From Roseateles sp. SL47 (GTDB lineage Bacteria > Pseudomonadota > Gammaproteobacteria > Burkholderiales > Burkholderiaceae_C): DNA of 64,000 nucleotides. Positions 7,389 through 16,249 of this stretch are shown here, one piece after another. The stretch's first letter is position 1. Each line of letters starts with the position of its first letter. Made by a program: the position numbers and the translations under genes. The notes below the pieces were generated by a model. That model worked only from the letters and a program-made list of their open reading frames with translations, did not search any database and was not told the DNA's origin. The stretch is from the NCBI RefSeq assembly GCF_026625885.1, contig NZ_CP113068.1, forward strand, positions 3,844,001 to 3,908,000. Direction: 5' to 3'.

Positions 7389-7919
7389 TCAGGCAACCCC
7401 GGAAACTGCCCGGCAAGGTGCAGTGGCCTGACGTACGTGAGGCAGAGCCGTAAGGTGCTGTGTGGATTTGCGTCGGCGCCTAAGTGGTGGTGGAGGTACA
7501 CGCGAGGGCATCCATCCTTTCAGAGGGTGCTGCATGACCCGACCCTGCTGATCAACCACGTCCAGCACGATCCGCTCGCGCCCAAGTGCCGCGTCGCGTT
7601 CGTTTGTAGACGATTGCAACAGCAGGGCGGGCACCTGAGCCCGCAGCGCTTCCTTCGCGGCCATCACGTCGCGTCCCCACTCCATCCAAGCCGCTCGCTC
7701 GTCTGCGGTGCACCCCGGTCCAGGCGGTGCGTCCTGCGTCGGCCCCACCACCAACGTCGCTTCCATGAGGGCTCGCACGGTCCAGTCTGGACTGCCGAAC
7801 GTTGCGTCCAGCGCGTGGCGGACGACGTCGCAGGCGCGTGCGTGATCCTGCTCGAGCACTGCGAGAAAGGCAGGCCGAACCAGGTATTTCATGGGGTGGG
7901 GGAGGTGGCGATTTGTCAT
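7389..7919 (-). CDS. hypothetical island protein next to attR
   Basis: About 176 residues when started at ATG 7919; other possible starts are TTG at 7934 and ATG at 7892 (MKYLVRPAFLAVLEQDH). The first 110 residues look like a soluble helical protein (EQDHARACDVVRHALDATF, then ERAAWMEWGRDVMAAKEAL). The last 50 residues are Arg/Pro-rich and read like a frameshifted or non-native tail. No family is recognised. It sits beside the right att site, where islands often carry integrase or excisionase genes, but it has no recombinase motif. Confidence 0.45.
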   Translation of the reverse strand: MTNRHLPHPMKYLVRPAFLAVLEQDHARACDVVRHALDATFGSPDWTVRALMEATLVVGPTQDAPPGPGCTADERAAWMEWGRDVMAAKEALRAQVPALLLQSSTNERDAALGRERIVLDVVDQQGRVMQHPLKGWMPSRVPPPPLRRRRKSTQHLTALPHVRQATAPCRAVSGVA

Positions 7920-7932
7920 GAGCCATTCCGGC

Positions 7933-7966
7933 AAATGCGGAACGACGTGCGGAACAAATGCGGAAC
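7933..7966 (-). other. candidate integrase arm-type sites (right)
   Basis: AAATGCGGAAC occurs at 7933-7943 and 7956-7966, with a partial copy TGCGGAAC at 7948-7955, giving three spaced direct copies 26 bases inside attR. Each is the reverse complement of the left-end site at 3889-3899. The element looks flanked by inverted recombinase-binding repeats. Confidence 0.45.
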
Positions 7967-7991
7967 GATTCTTCTGAGGTCGCAGCTAAGT

Positions 7992-8050
7992 GCTTGGTGC
8001 CCGGAGTCGGACTCGAACCGACACGCCTTGCGGCGGGGGATTTTGAGTCC
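7992..8050 (-). repeat. attR: 59-bp copy that completes tRNA-Leu
   Basis: This is the exact repeat of 3788-3846. It supplies the 3' half of the functional tRNA-Leu, from the anticodon loop to CCA, plus three bases beyond. Confidence 0.92.
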
Positions 8051-8079
8051 CCTGCGTCTACCGATTTCGCCATCCGGGC
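7995..8079 (-). tRNA. tRNA-Leu (anticodon CAA)
   Basis: An 85-nt class II tRNA on the minus strand. The acceptor GCCCGGA pairs with TCCGGGC, followed by the discriminator A and an encoded CCA. The anticodon stem GGGGA/TCCCC encloses the loop CTCAAAA, giving anticodon CAA, which reads UUG. A long variable arm (CGCCGCAAGGCG) and the T-loop GGTTCGAGTCC are present. It serves as the integration site of the adjacent island and is intact. Confidence 0.96.
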
Positions 8080-8142
8080 GACATCAGAAAAGAAAGCCAT
8101 TATGCCATGCAAAGCCATGGTCTCACTGAGAGAATGCGGGGC

Positions 8143-9072
8143 ATGAGTGATGCACCTGCTTTTGAGGGGTCCAGCTATCCGACGCTGGAGGATGTGATCG
8201 GCAATACACCGCTGGTGCGGCTGCAGCGCGTGCTGGGCCCGGAACTGGCTGCGCGCGGCAATGTGCTGTTGGCCAAGCTGGAGGGGAACAACCCGGCCGG
8301 CTCGGTGAAGGACCGGCCCGCCATCAGCATGATCCGCCGCGCCGAGGAGCGCGGGGAGATCAAGCCGGGCGACACCTTGATCGAGGCCACCTCCGGCAAT
8401 ACCGGCATCGCGCTGGCCATGGCCGCCGCCATCCGGGGCTACCGCATGGTGCTGATCATGCCGGAAGACCTGTCCATCGAACGCGCCCAGACCATGAAGG
8501 CGTTTGGCGCCGAGCTCATCCTCACCCCGCGCTCCGGGGGGATGGAATATGCGCGGGACCTGGCCGAGCAGATGCAGAGCGACGGCAAGGGCCGGGTGCT
8601 GGACCAGTTCGCCAACAACGACAACCCCCGCATCCACTACGAGACCACCGGCCCCGAAATCTGGCGCGACACCGGTGGACGCGTCACCCACTTCGTCAGC
8701 GCCATGGGCACCACCGGCACCATCACCGGGACCTCGCGCTTCCTGAAAGAACAGAACAGCGACGTGCGCATCATCGGTGCGCAACCGGCGGAAGGTTCCC
8801 GCATCCCCGGCATCCGCAAGTGGCCACAGGCGTATCTGCCCAAGATCTATCGCCCCGAAACCGTGGATGAGCTGGTGCTGGTCAGCCAGTCCGACGCCGA
8901 GGACATGGCCCGGCGTCTGGCGCGCGAAGAGGGCCTGTTTGCCGGGATCTCCGCCGCTGGCGCCTGCTGGGTGGCCCTGCAGACCGCCCGCCAGGTGAGC
9001 AACGCCACCATCGTGTTTGTGGTGTGCGACCGCGGGGACCGCTATTTGTCGACAGGCGTCTTCCCGGCCTGA
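8143..9072 (+). CDS. cysM: cysteine synthase B (O-acetylserine sulfhydrylase, PLP enzyme)
   Basis: A 309-residue cytosolic enzyme that makes L-cysteine from O-acetylserine and sulfide or thiosulfate. The PLP lysine is Lys56 in NPAGSVKDR, the phosphate-binding loop SGNTG is at 84-88, and the substrate loop near residue 205 reads GTTGTITG. The CysM-type features are RPAI after the lysine and the ending CDRGDRYLSTGVF. The start at 8143 (MSDAPAFEG) is chosen by homology; an in-frame ATG three codons upstream is possible. It begins 63 bases from the tRNA on the opposite strand and stands alone. Confidence 0.93.
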   Translation: MSDAPAFEGSSYPTLEDVIGNTPLVRLQRVLGPELAARGNVLLAKLEGNNPAGSVKDRPAISMIRRAEERGEIKPGDTLIEATSGNTGIALAMAAAIRGYRMVLIMPEDLSIERAQTMKAFGAELILTPRSGGMEYARDLAEQMQSDGKGRVLDQFANNDNPRIHYETTGPEIWRDTGGRVTHFVSAMGTTGTITGTSRFLKEQNSDVRIIGAQPAEGSRIPGIRKWPQAYLPKIYRPETVDELVLVSQSDAEDMARRLAREEGLFAGISAAGACWVALQTARQVSNATIVFVVCDRGDRYLSTGVFPA

Positions 9073-9181
9073 CCCAGCCTGAGGTGCCACCCGTGCTCAG
9101 TCCCCGGTCCCGACTTGCAGCGTTGTTCCCCGGCGCTTTTTCGGTTTTCCCCTCAACCCAAGGCTGAGCGCCCTCAAGCCC

Positions 9182-9709
9182 ATGACCTTCCGGTTCTGCC
9201 CTCAATGCGCCACGGAGTTGCAATGGATCGAACTGCCGGAAGACGGCGGACCCAAAACCCGGCTGCGCTGCCCCGCCTGCGACTTCACCCACTGGAACAA
9301 CCCGACCCCGGTGCTGGCCGCCGTGGTGGAGTGCGTGGACCGCGAGGGCCAGGTGTTGCTGGCCCGCAATGCAGCCTGGCCCATGCCTTTCTACGGGCTA
9401 ATCACCGGCTTCATGGAGGCCGCTGAAACCCCGGAAGAGGGTATTCGCCGGGAGGTGCTGGAAGAGACGTCGTTGGAAGCCCTGGGTTGCACACTCATCG
9501 GCGTGTATGACTTCCAGAAGAAGAACCAGGTGATCATTGCGTACCACGTTCCCGCTCGTGGGGAGGTGAAGCTGTCGCCCGAACTGGTGGACTACACGCT
9601 GACGTCGCCAGAACAACTGGAGTGCTGGCCCGCCGGCACCGGTTATGCGCTGGCCGATTGGCTGCAAAGCCGGGGCATCACACCCCGCTGGATGCCGCCA
9701 CGGACTTAA
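9182..9709 (+). CDS. zinc-ribbon Nudix hydrolase
   Basis: A 175-residue hydrolase of nucleoside-diphosphate-linked compounds. The N-terminal zinc ribbon has Cys6/Cys9 and Cys30/Cys33. The Nudix box runs G76-x5-E82-x7-REVLEE (90-95), followed by TSL where the consensus has xGU, so the usual glycine is Ser. The layout matches small NudC-like (NADH pyrophosphatase-like) or YjaD-related proteins, but the NudC SQPWPFPxS motif is absent, so the substrate is unclear. It is followed after 29 bases by tusA. Confidence 0.82.
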   Translation: MTFRFCPQCATELQWIELPEDGGPKTRLRCPACDFTHWNNPTPVLAAVVECVDREGQVLLARNAAWPMPFYGLITGFMEAAETPEEGIRREVLEETSLEALGCTLIGVYDFQKKNQVIIAYHVPARGEVKLSPELVDYTLTSPEQLECWPAGTGYALADWLQSRGITPRWMPPRT

Positions 9710-9738
9710 AATCAGCCGCCTGCGACAAGGATTGATCC

Positions 9739-9969
9739 ATGGACACCATCCACAAGGAACTCGACACCCGCGGGCTGAACTGCCCCCTGCCCATTCTGAA
9801 GGCCAAAAAGGCGCTGGCGGAAATGGAAAGCGGCCAGCTGCTCAAGGTGGTCGCCACGGACCCGGGCTCCAACCGGGACTTCCAGGCATTTGCGCGCCAG
9901 ACCGGCAACGAGCTGGTGGAGCAGTCGACGGTGGGCGAAGATTTCATCCACGTGCTGCGCCGGCGCTGA
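9739..9969 (+). CDS. tusA: TusA/SirA-like sulfur carrier protein
   Basis: A 76-residue protein of the TusA family. The signature DTRGLNCPLPILKAKKAL carries the sulfur-accepting Cys15 in the CPxP motif. Family members carry persulfide sulfur for tRNA thiolation or molybdenum-cofactor and sulfur metabolism. A basic C-terminus (HVLRRR) is typical. It is close behind the Nudix gene and one gene from cysM, so sulfur handling may be a local theme, though that is inference. Confidence 0.88.
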   Translation: MDTIHKELDTRGLNCPLPILKAKKALAEMESGQLLKVVATDPGSNRDFQAFARQTGNELVEQSTVGEDFIHVLRRR

Positions 9970-9980
9970 AGTCAATTTCG

Positions 9981-10126
9981 GGCCTCTTTGTCGGGCGCAT
10001 TGACCGGCGCATTGACCGGCGCATTGACGGGCCCATTGACGGCCTCATTGCGAGCCTCATTGCGAGCCAGATTTTGCGGGCCACATTGTCGGCCTCTTTG
10101 CGGGGCACTTCGGGACGGCACTTCCG
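9981..10126. repeat. tandem array of about twelve 12-bp units
   Basis: Starting 12 bases after the tusA stop, the sequence divides into 12-base units: GGCCTCTTTGTC, GGGCGCATTGAC, CGGCGCATTGAC (twice), GGGCCCATTGAC, GGCCTCATTGCG, AGCCTCATTGCG, one 14-base variant, GGCCACATTGTC, GGCCTCTTTGCG, then two weaker units. Because 12 is a multiple of three, it gives a fake frame with a four-residue repeat (GALT), which should not be annotated as a gene. Confidence 0.88.
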
Positions 10127-10161
10127 CGCTTAGGGGGTGCGCTGCTTGCAGCAAGAATGAC

Positions 10162-10183
10162 AAAGGCCACGCTGAGCGTGGCC
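10162..10183 (-). terminator. terminator downstream of galU
   Basis: The perfect hairpin GGCCACGCT-GAGCGTGGCC at 10165-10183 is followed by TTTG on the minus strand, 40 bases past the galU stop. It may also stop plus-strand transcription from tusA. Confidence 0.65.
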
Positions 10184-10222
10184 ATTTCCATTGCGGGTCG
10201 GTCAGAGTCGATCAGACGGTGA

Positions 10223-11092
10223 TCAGACTTCCAACGCCTTCAGGTATTCACGGAAGCTGGCACCCAGCTCCGGGTGGTCCAGCGCCAGTTCAACGTTGGC
10301 CTGCAGGAAGCCTTCCTTGCTGCCGCAGTCGTAGCGCTTGCCTTCATAACGATAAGCAAACACCTTCTCGCGACGCATCAGGGCGGCAATGCCGTCCGTC
10401 AGCTGGATCTCGCCGCCGACGCCGCGCGGCTGCGTGGCGATCTCGCGGAACACGCCCGGCGTCAGGATGTAGCGGCCGGCCACGGCCAGACGCGAAGGCG
10501 CCTGTTCGGGGGACGGCTTTTCCACCATGTGAGTGAGATCCATCAGGCGGTCGCTGATGGCCGAGCCCGCCACGATGCCGTAGCGCTTGGTGTGTTCCGG
10601 TGGCACTTCCTGGACGGCCAGAATGGAGGCCTGCCATTCGGCGAACTGGTCCACCATCTGCTTGAGCACAGGCGGGCGGCCCACCATCAGGTCATCGGCC
10701 AGCAGCACGGCAAACGGCTCGTTCACCACCACACACTGGGCGCAGAGCACCGCATGGCCCAGGCCCAGGGCCTTGGGCTGACGGATGTAGATGCACTCCA
10801 TGTCGTCCGGCTTGATGGAACGCACCAGGGACAGCAGTTCACGCTTGTTGGCGTTTTCGAGCTCGGTCTCCAGCTCGAAGGCCGTGTCGAAGTGGTCCGG
10901 AATGGCACGCTTGTTGCGGCCGTTCACAAAGATCATCTGCCGGATGCCTGCGGCATAGGCTTCTTCGACCGCATATTGGATCAGTGGCTTGTCCACCACC
11001 GGCAACATTTCCTTGGGCTGGGCTTTGGTGGCGGGCAGAAAGCGCGTCCCCAGACCTGCGACGGGAAAGATTGCCTTGTTGATCAGGGCCAT
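10223..11092 (-). CDS. galU: UTP-glucose-1-phosphate uridylyltransferase
   Basis: A 289-residue cytosolic nucleotidyltransferase that makes UDP-glucose for cell-surface polysaccharides. The nucleotide-binding start [20 protein letters not shown] (12-31) and the metal/UTP segment VLLADDLM (about 129-136) are classical. VEKPSP and [15 protein letters not shown] near the C-terminus are typical of GalU. The ATG at 11092 follows a short divergent gap with the 2-hydroxyacid dehydrogenase. A 10-bp palindrome TTTACGTAAA overlaps the region just before the start. Confidence 0.95.
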   Translation of the reverse strand: MALINKAIFPVAGLGTRFLPATKAQPKEMLPVVDKPLIQYAVEEAYAAGIRQMIFVNGRNKRAIPDHFDTAFELETELENANKRELLSLVRSIKPDDMECIYIRQPKALGLGHAVLCAQCVVVNEPFAVLLADDLMVGRPPVLKQMVDQFAEWQASILAVQEVPPEHTKRYGIVAGSAISDRLMDLTHMVEKPSPEQAPSRLAVAGRYILTPGVFREIATQPRGVGGEIQLTDGIAALMRREKVFAYRYEGKRYDCGSKEGFLQANVELALDHPELGASFREYLKALEV

Positions 11093-11176
11093 TTACGTAA
11101 ACTCCCACGGTTGTTGCGCTGGCATTGTTGCATGGCAGCATTGCAAGAAAGTCAAACAAACATCTCCAAACCCCTC

Positions 11177-12151
11177 ATGTCAGTGCTAGTGCTGGAACCG
11201 CTGGAATCAGACATCCTGGAGTGGCTGGCCGAACGCCATCCACTCCAAGTTGCGCCTGAACTGGCAGCGGATCCGGTGGCATTAAGAGATCAGGTCGGGC
11301 AGGCCCAGGCAATTCTCTTGCCCGCCTCGGTCGCCCTGGACTTGCCGCTCATCCAGCATGCGCCGCGTTTGCGGGCCGTGGGCCGCATCAACGCGGGCGC
11401 GGAAAACATCGATACGGAAGCGTGTCGAGTTGCAAATATCGAGGTGGTGCGGGCCCCCACAGCCACCGCATCGGCGGAAGCCGAGTTCATCATCGGCGCG
11501 CTGCTCGCCTTGTTGCGCCGCGTACCGATTGAAACACTTGATGGGTCACTGGTGGGCCGTGAACTCGGCTGCGCCACCGTCGGCCTGGTCGGCCTGGGGT
11601 CGTCGGCCCGTCAATTGGCCACGGTGCTGCCAATCTTTGGTGCGCGGGTGATCGGATATGACCCTGGCCTGCACCATGCCGATCCGCTCTGGGCCCAGTG
11701 GGGCATCGAGCCTTACGGCCTGCGGGAGCTCATGCAGGCGTCGGATGCGGTGAGCGTGCAGCTCGGTTATTTCCCACGTTATCGCGGGCTGATCGGGGAG
11801 CGGGTGCTGGGGTATTGCAAACCCGAGCAGGTGCTGGTGTCCACCTCTCACTCAGCGCTGTTTGATGAACAGGCGCTGGCGGATGCCCTCACTGGGGGGC
11901 GGCTGCTGGCCGCCTGGCTGGACTTGATGGAGCCCGGCCTGCTGGAGCCGGGGCGGCCGCTGCACGGCGTGCCGGGCTTGCAGGTCACGCCGCGGCTGGC
12001 GGCCACCACGCGGGAGTCCCGCATGCGTGCGGCCTGGAGCGTGGCACGGAGGATCTCGGAGATCCTGTCCGTGCCCAGCCCGCAGGCCGACTTCAGGCCG
12101 ACGCTGCCAGACGCGACACCTGATCTTGCAGTCGAGCCAAGGTGGCGGTGA
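11177..12151 (+). CDS. D-isomer-specific 2-hydroxyacid dehydrogenase family protein
   Basis: A 324-residue protein with the two-domain fold of NAD-dependent 2-hydroxyacid dehydrogenases. The nucleotide loop reads [14 protein letters not shown] (about 137-150). The family's usual substrate Arg (LVNxxRG) is replaced by [14 protein letters not shown], and the catalytic His-Pro is not conserved (VTPRLAA). It may therefore be catalytically altered or act on an unusual substrate. The start at 11177 ([11 protein letters not shown]) is the first that opens on the fold; the frame is open far upstream only because it lies antisense to galU. It overlaps the end of the convergent valS by 59 bases. Confidence 0.78.
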   Translation: MSVLVLEPLESDILEWLAERHPLQVAPELAADPVALRDQVGQAQAILLPASVALDLPLIQHAPRLRAVGRINAGAENIDTEACRVANIEVVRAPTATASAEAEFIIGALLALLRRVPIETLDGSLVGRELGCATVGLVGLGSSARQLATVLPIFGARVIGYDPGLHHADPLWAQWGIEPYGLRELMQASDAVSVQLGYFPRYRGLIGERVLGYCKPEQVLVSTSHSALFDEQALADALTGGRLLAAWLDLMEPGLLEPGRPLHGVPGLQVTPRLAATTRESRMRAAWSVARRISEILSVPSPQADFRPTLPDATPDLAVEPRWR

Positions 12152-14951
12152 AGTCGGCAATGCGCTGACGCTCCTGTTCCACCACGGCGGCCGGGGCGCG
12201 CGCCACGAAGCTTTCGTTGCTGAGCTTGCCTTCGGCCTTGCTGATCTCGCCTTGCAGACGGGCGATTTCCTTGGCGATGCGCGCTTGCTCGGCCGCCACG
12301 TCCACTTCCACCTTCAGCGCCAGACGGGCCTGGCCATGCACCAGCACCGGAGAGGTGGCGCTGGCCTGGTCGAACGCGGCTTCGTCGTCGATCAGCTCCA
12401 CCGTCTCCAGCTTGGCCAGCACACGCAGCAGCGGGGCGGCTTCGCGGAGGAACTCAAGCTGGCCGGTGGCCAGCAGCGGCACGCGGTCGGACGGGCTCAG
12501 GCCCATTTCGCCGCGCAGGCTGCGGCAGGTGCCCACCACGGACTTGAGCTGCTCCACCCAGGCGATGGCCTGCGGGTCGATGCGGTCCGGCGCGGCCACG
12601 GGGTAGGTGGCCGTCACCAAATAGTCGGTCTGCTTGCGGCCGGCGATGGGGGCCACGGTCTGCCACAGCTCCTCGGTGATGAAGGGGGCGATCGGATGCA
12701 GCAAGCGCAGCACCGTTTCCAGCACGCGGATCAGCGTGCGGCGGGTGCCGCGCTGCGCCGCTTCATTGCCGGCCGCCTGGGCCGTCTGCAGCTGGACCTT
12801 GGAGATTTCCAGATACCAGTCGCAGTATTCATCCCACACAAAGGAGTAGATGGCATTGGCGACCAGGTCCAGGCGGTAGTCGGCGAAGCCCTGGGCGACA
12901 GCCTGTTCCACCTTCTGCAGCTCGCTGACGATCCAGCGATCGGCCTGGCTGAACTGCAGGTAACCGTGGGCGGTACCACCGGGGGCGCATTGCTCCTTGG
13001 TGTGATCCATCAGGCCGCAGTCCTGGCCCTGCGTGTGGGTCAACACGAACTTGGTGGCGTTCCAGAGCTTGTTGCAGAAGTTGCGGTAGCCCTCGCAGCG
13101 CTTGCTGTCGAAGTTGACGCTGCGGCCCAGGGTGGCCATGGCGGCAAAGGTGAAACGCAGTGCATCGGCACCGTAGCCGGGAATGCCTTCCGGGAATTCC
13201 TTTTCGGTGGCCTTGCGCACCTTGGGCGCCGTCTCTGGGCGGCGCAGGCCCTGGGTGCGCTTCTCCAGAAGCTCCGGCAGGGCGATGCCGTCGATCAGGT
13301 CGACCGGGTCCAGCACGTTGCCCTCGGACTTGCTCATCTTCTTGCCCTGAGCGTCCAGCACCAGGCCGTGGATGTAGACATGGCGGAAGGGCACCTTGCC
13401 GGTGAAGTGCTTGGTCAGCATGATCATCCGGGCCACCCAGAAGAAGATGATGTCGTAGCCGGTCACCAGCACGGAAGAGGGCAGGAACAGGTCCTGTTCC
13501 AGCGTCTTCTCCGGCCAACCCAGGGTGGAGAAGGGCACCAGCGCGGACGAATACCAGGTGTCCAGCACGTCTTCGTCACGGGTCAGCGGGCCGGTGTAGC
13601 CAGCCGCCGCCGCCTTGGTGCGGGCTTCTTCTTCATCATGCGCGACGAAGATCTGGCCCGCGTCACCGAACCAGGCCGGAATCTGATGGCCCCACCACAG
13701 CTGGCGCGAGATGCACCAGTCCTGGATGTTGTTCATCCACTGGTTGTAGGTGTTGACCCAGTTCTCCGGCACGAATTTCACTTCGCCGTCGGCCACCACA
13801 TCGATGGCTTTCTGGGCGATGCTCTTGCCGTCCGCGCCCGGCTTGCTCATGGCGACGAACCATTGGTCGGTCAGCATGGGCTCGACCACCTGGCCGGTGC
13901 GGGTGCAGCGCGGCACCATCAGCTTGTGCTTCTTGACCTCCACCAGCAGGCCTTCGGTCTCCAGCTGGGCCACCAGCTGCTTGCGGGCCACAAAACGGTC
14001 CAGGCCCCGGTATTGCGCGGGGATCTCGGGCAGCGTGTCCACCACCGTCGCGTCCAGCGTGAAGATGGTGATCATCGGCAGCTTGTGGCGCAGGCCGACC
14101 TGATAGTCGTTGTGGTCGTGGGCCGGGGTCACCTTCACCACGCCCGTGCCGAAGGCCTTGTCCACGTAGTCGTCGGCAATCACCGGCACCAGCCGGCCGG
14201 TGATGGGCAGGCGGACCTGGCGGCCGATCAGGTGGCGATAACGCTCGTCCTCCGGATGCACCATGACGGCGGTGTCACCCAGCATCGTCTCGGGACGGGT
14301 GGTGGCCACCACCAGTGATTCATCGCCGTCCGCCAGGCTGTAGCGGATGTGCCAGAGCGAACCGTCTTCTTCTTCGCTTTCCACTTCCAGGTCGGACACG
14401 GCGGATTTCAGCACCGGATCCCAGGGCACCAGGCGCTTGCCGCGATAGATCAGGCCTTCATCAAACAGCTTGACGAAGGTGTCCACCACCACCTTGGACA
14501 GCTTCTCGTCCATGGTGAAGTACTCGTGTTCCCAGGAGACCGAGTCGCCCATGCGGCGCATCTGCTGGGTGATGGTGCTGCCGGACTGCTGCTTCCATTC
14601 CCAGACGCGGGCCACGAAATTCTTGCGACCCAGGTCATGGCGGCTCTGGCCCTGGCCCTGCAGCTGGCGCTCCACCACGATCTGGGTGGCAATGCCGGCA
14701 TGGTCGGTGCCGGGTACCCACAGCGTGTTGTCGCCGCGCATGCGGTGGTAGCGGGTCAACGAGTCCATGATGGTCTGGTTGAACGCATGGCCCATGTGCA
14801 GCGTGCCGGTGACGTTGGGCGGCGGCAGCTGAACGCAGAAGGAGTCGCGGGCGGGGTCCAGCGTGGGCTTGTAGAGGCCCTTGGACTCCCACAGGGGGCC
14901 CCAATGGGCTTCCAGGGCGGCGGGTTCGAAGGACTTCGCGAGTTCGGTCAT
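12093..14951 (-). CDS. valS: valyl-tRNA synthetase
   Basis: A 952-residue class I aminoacyl-tRNA synthetase. The HIGH-type motif is TGTLHMGH and the KMSKS loop is [10 protein letters not shown]. The large editing (CP1) domain lies between them, with [17 protein letters not shown]. The C-terminal helical coiled-coil arm (about 880-952) typical of ValRS is present. The start at 14951 ([10 protein letters not shown]) fits the family; a longer in-frame extension to 15065 reads as non-protein. Very long open frames opposite this gene are GC shadows. Confidence 0.96.
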   Translation of the reverse strand: MTELAKSFEPAALEAHWGPLWESKGLYKPTLDPARDSFCVQLPPPNVTGTLHMGHAFNQTIMDSLTRYHRMRGDNTLWVPGTDHAGIATQIVVERQLQGQGQSRHDLGRKNFVARVWEWKQQSGSTITQQMRRMGDSVSWEHEYFTMDEKLSKVVVDTFVKLFDEGLIYRGKRLVPWDPVLKSAVSDLEVESEEEDGSLWHIRYSLADGDESLVVATTRPETMLGDTAVMVHPEDERYRHLIGRQVRLPITGRLVPVIADDYVDKAFGTGVVKVTPAHDHNDYQVGLRHKLPMITIFTLDATVVDTLPEIPAQYRGLDRFVARKQLVAQLETEGLLVEVKKHKLMVPRCTRTGQVVEPMLTDQWFVAMSKPGADGKSIAQKAIDVVADGEVKFVPENWVNTYNQWMNNIQDWCISRQLWWGHQIPAWFGDAGQIFVAHDEEEARTKAAAAGYTGPLTRDEDVLDTWYSSALVPFSTLGWPEKTLEQDLFLPSSVLVTGYDIIFFWVARMIMLTKHFTGKVPFRHVYIHGLVLDAQGKKMSKSEGNVLDPVDLIDGIALPELLEKRTQGLRRPETAPKVRKATEKEFPEGIPGYGADALRFTFAAMATLGRSVNFDSKRCEGYRNFCNKLWNATKFVLTHTQGQDCGLMDHTKEQCAPGGTAHGYLQFSQADRWIVSELQKVEQAVAQGFADYRLDLVANAIYSFVWDEYCDWYLEISKVQLQTAQAAGNEAAQRGTRRTLIRVLETVLRLLHPIAPFITEELWQTVAPIAGRKQTDYLVTATYPVAAPDRIDPQAIAWVEQLKSVVGTCRSLRGEMGLSPSDRVPLLATGQLEFLREAAPLLRVLAKLETVELIDDEAAFDQASATSPVLVHGQARLALKVEVDVAAEQARIAKEIARLQGEISKAEGKLSNESFVARAPAAVVEQERQRIADFTATLARLQDQVSRLAASA

Positions 14952-15180
14952 GAGGTCGAGCGCCTGCCAGAGGGCAGGCGGACGTGAAAGTGAGGAATTC
15001 GGGTGGACCTGCATTGTAGAGGGCAGGCGGCTCGGCAGGCCCTTGGCGCTCGGCCCTCCGGCCACGATACAAAACGAAAAACAGCGATACCGGCATGAGA
15101 TGCCCCCAGCGGCCGGCCCGGGAATGATGCAGACATGTTTTCACCGCCTGGACACCCGGGCTTTACCAAGGAATCCGACC

Positions 15181-15846
15181 ATGCATCTGTTTCGTCGCTG
15201 GAGCCGTCACCATGAACATCACCGTCATCACAGCTTTGATGGCCAGTTCGGTCCTTTCGGCCCTCACCCTCACGCTGGCCCCTTCGGGTCCATGCCCTCC
15301 GGCCCCGCTGCGGGTCTCTGGCCTTTTGCGGCCTTCGGTGCCTGGCACGCCCATGGCCATGGCTACGGGCGTGGCCACGGGCACGGACACGGATACGGAT
15401 ACGGCCATGGGGCAGGCCGTGGGCGCGGCGACCACCCGGGTGGTGGGTTCGGCCTCGGTCCAGGCCTGGGCCTTGGTGCCGATGGCCGGCGTGGAGAGCG
15501 GCTGCAGGCCCGCATCAGCGCCTTCCTGGACCTGAGCGAGCGCCAGCAGGCTGCACTGGGCCAGGTGCTGGACCAGTTCCGCGCCCGCCGTCGCGCCTTG
15601 CGAGGGGTGATGTCCGGCCCGGAGGTGGCGCGCCTGGTGGAGAACGACAGCTTTGCCCGTGAAGCCGCCCAGCAATTGCTGGACAAGGAGATCGACGCCC
15701 TGCGGGCCGGCGTGCCGGCGCTGGTGCAGGCCGTGGGGGACTTTTTCGACGCCCTGGACTTCGACCAGCAGCAGGCCCTGCGTTTCATGATGCGGCGGCT
15801 GCGTCGTCGGGCCGGTCGCCATGACGCTGCCACCGGGCCGTTCTGA
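15181..15846 (+). CDS. His/Gly-rich Spy/CpxP-like (heavy-metal-sensor type) protein
   Basis: A 221-residue protein in two parts. Residues 5-85 are extremely rich in His and Gly (HEHHRHH, then alternating HG, GHG and GYGHG), a likely divalent-metal-binding segment. Residues 110-210 are all helical, with LSERQQAALGQVLDQF and FDALDFDQQQALRFMMRRLRRR, resembling the LTxxQ-type helices of Spy/CpxP and 'periplasmic heavy-metal sensor' proteins. No signal peptide is visible, unlike Spy, so it may be cytoplasmic. Its stop at 15846 is one base from the ferredoxin ATG, and a two-component pair follows. A metal- or envelope-stress role is inferred. Confidence 0.7.
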   Translation: MHLFRRWSRHHEHHRHHSFDGQFGPFGPHPHAGPFGSMPSGPAAGLWPFAAFGAWHAHGHGYGRGHGHGHGYGYGHGAGRGRGDHPGGGFGLGPGLGLGADGRRGERLQARISAFLDLSERQQAALGQVLDQFRARRRALRGVMSGPEVARLVENDSFAREAAQQLLDKEIDALRAGVPALVQAVGDFFDALDFDQQQALRFMMRRLRRRAGRHDAATGPF

Positions 15847-15847
15847 C

Positions 15848-16210
15848 ATGGCCGCCCGCCCATCCAAAGCCGGTTCCGGCATCAGCGCACTGCTCACCGG
15901 CGACACCTGCCGTCAGCCGCCGGGGCGCCTGGTGCCGGCCATCGACCGCAATCGGTGCGAAGGCAAGGGCGACTGCCTGGCCGTCTGCCCCTATGGCGTC
16001 TTCGAGATTGGCATCCTGCCCCGGGAAGATCGGGCAGGGCTGAGTCTGGTCGGCAAGCTCAAGGGCTTCGGCCATGGGTGGCGCCAGGCGTTCACGCCGC
16101 AGGCCGACGCGTGCCGGGCCTGTGGGCACTGTGTGACGGCCTGCCCGGAGCGGGCGATCACGCTGGTGCGCGCCGTGCCGCGGGACACTCGGGCCCATGA
16201 TCAGACATGA
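15848..16210 (+). CDS. 2x[4Fe-4S] ferredoxin
   Basis: A 120-residue electron carrier. The first cluster motif is CEGKGDCLAVCP (C-x5-C-x3-CP) and the second is CRACGHCVTACP (C-x2-C-x2-C-x3-CP). About 35 residues, including GFGHGWRQAF, separate the clusters. The start at 15848 immediately follows the upstream stop codon, so the two genes are translationally coupled. Placement between a metal-binding-type protein and a sensor pair suggests a redox input, but no partner enzyme is encoded here. Confidence 0.82.
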   Translation: MAARPSKAGSGISALLTGDTCRQPPGRLVPAIDRNRCEGKGDCLAVCPYGVFEIGILPREDRAGLSLVGKLKGFGHGWRQAFTPQADACRACGHCVTACPERAITLVRAVPRDTRAHDQT

Positions 16211-16249
16211 TGGCTGCGGCGCAGCCTCGCCGGGCACAATGGAACCAAG

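Larger units (their letters stand above)
3788..8050. mobile_element. small integrated island (decayed prophage or satellite) in tRNA-Leu(CAA)
   Basis: The region is bounded by an exact 59-base direct repeat (3788-3846 and 7992-8050) made of the 3' half of tRNA-Leu up to the anticodon loop. The complete tRNA is on the right, so the element re-supplied the tRNA 3' end on integration, and the left copy is the displaced chromosomal 3' half. The spacing between repeat starts is 4,204 bp. Inside are an intact ATPase gene, broken phage genes (Rz and integrase tail), an intact Rz1, small unknown ORFs, and visibly lower-GC, less codon-biased sequence. No intact integrase is present, so it is probably immobile unless helped in trans. 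Confidence 0.85.

Noticed and set aside
7236..8129. A 297-codon plus-strand frame across the right end of the island
   Set aside because: It reads through the antisense of the tRNA and the att repeat and has no protein character; the minus-strand frame at 7389-7919 is more plausible.
8107..8142. Upstream in-frame start for cysM
   Set aside because: It adds non-conserved residues and lies too close to the tRNA 5' end; the start at 8143 opens a normal CysM N-terminus.
9981..10126. Possible CRISPR array
   Set aside because: Units are contiguous 12-mers with no spacers, and no cas genes are present.
9988..10536. Open frame starting with a repeated Gly-Ala-Leu-Thr tract
   Set aside because: The repeat tract is only the translation of the 12-bp DNA array, and the rest runs antisense into galU.
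12027..14318. A 763-codon plus-strand open frame opposite valS
   Set aside because: It is a GC-driven antisense shadow of a strongly identified gene, with His/Gly/Gln-rich composition and no motifs.
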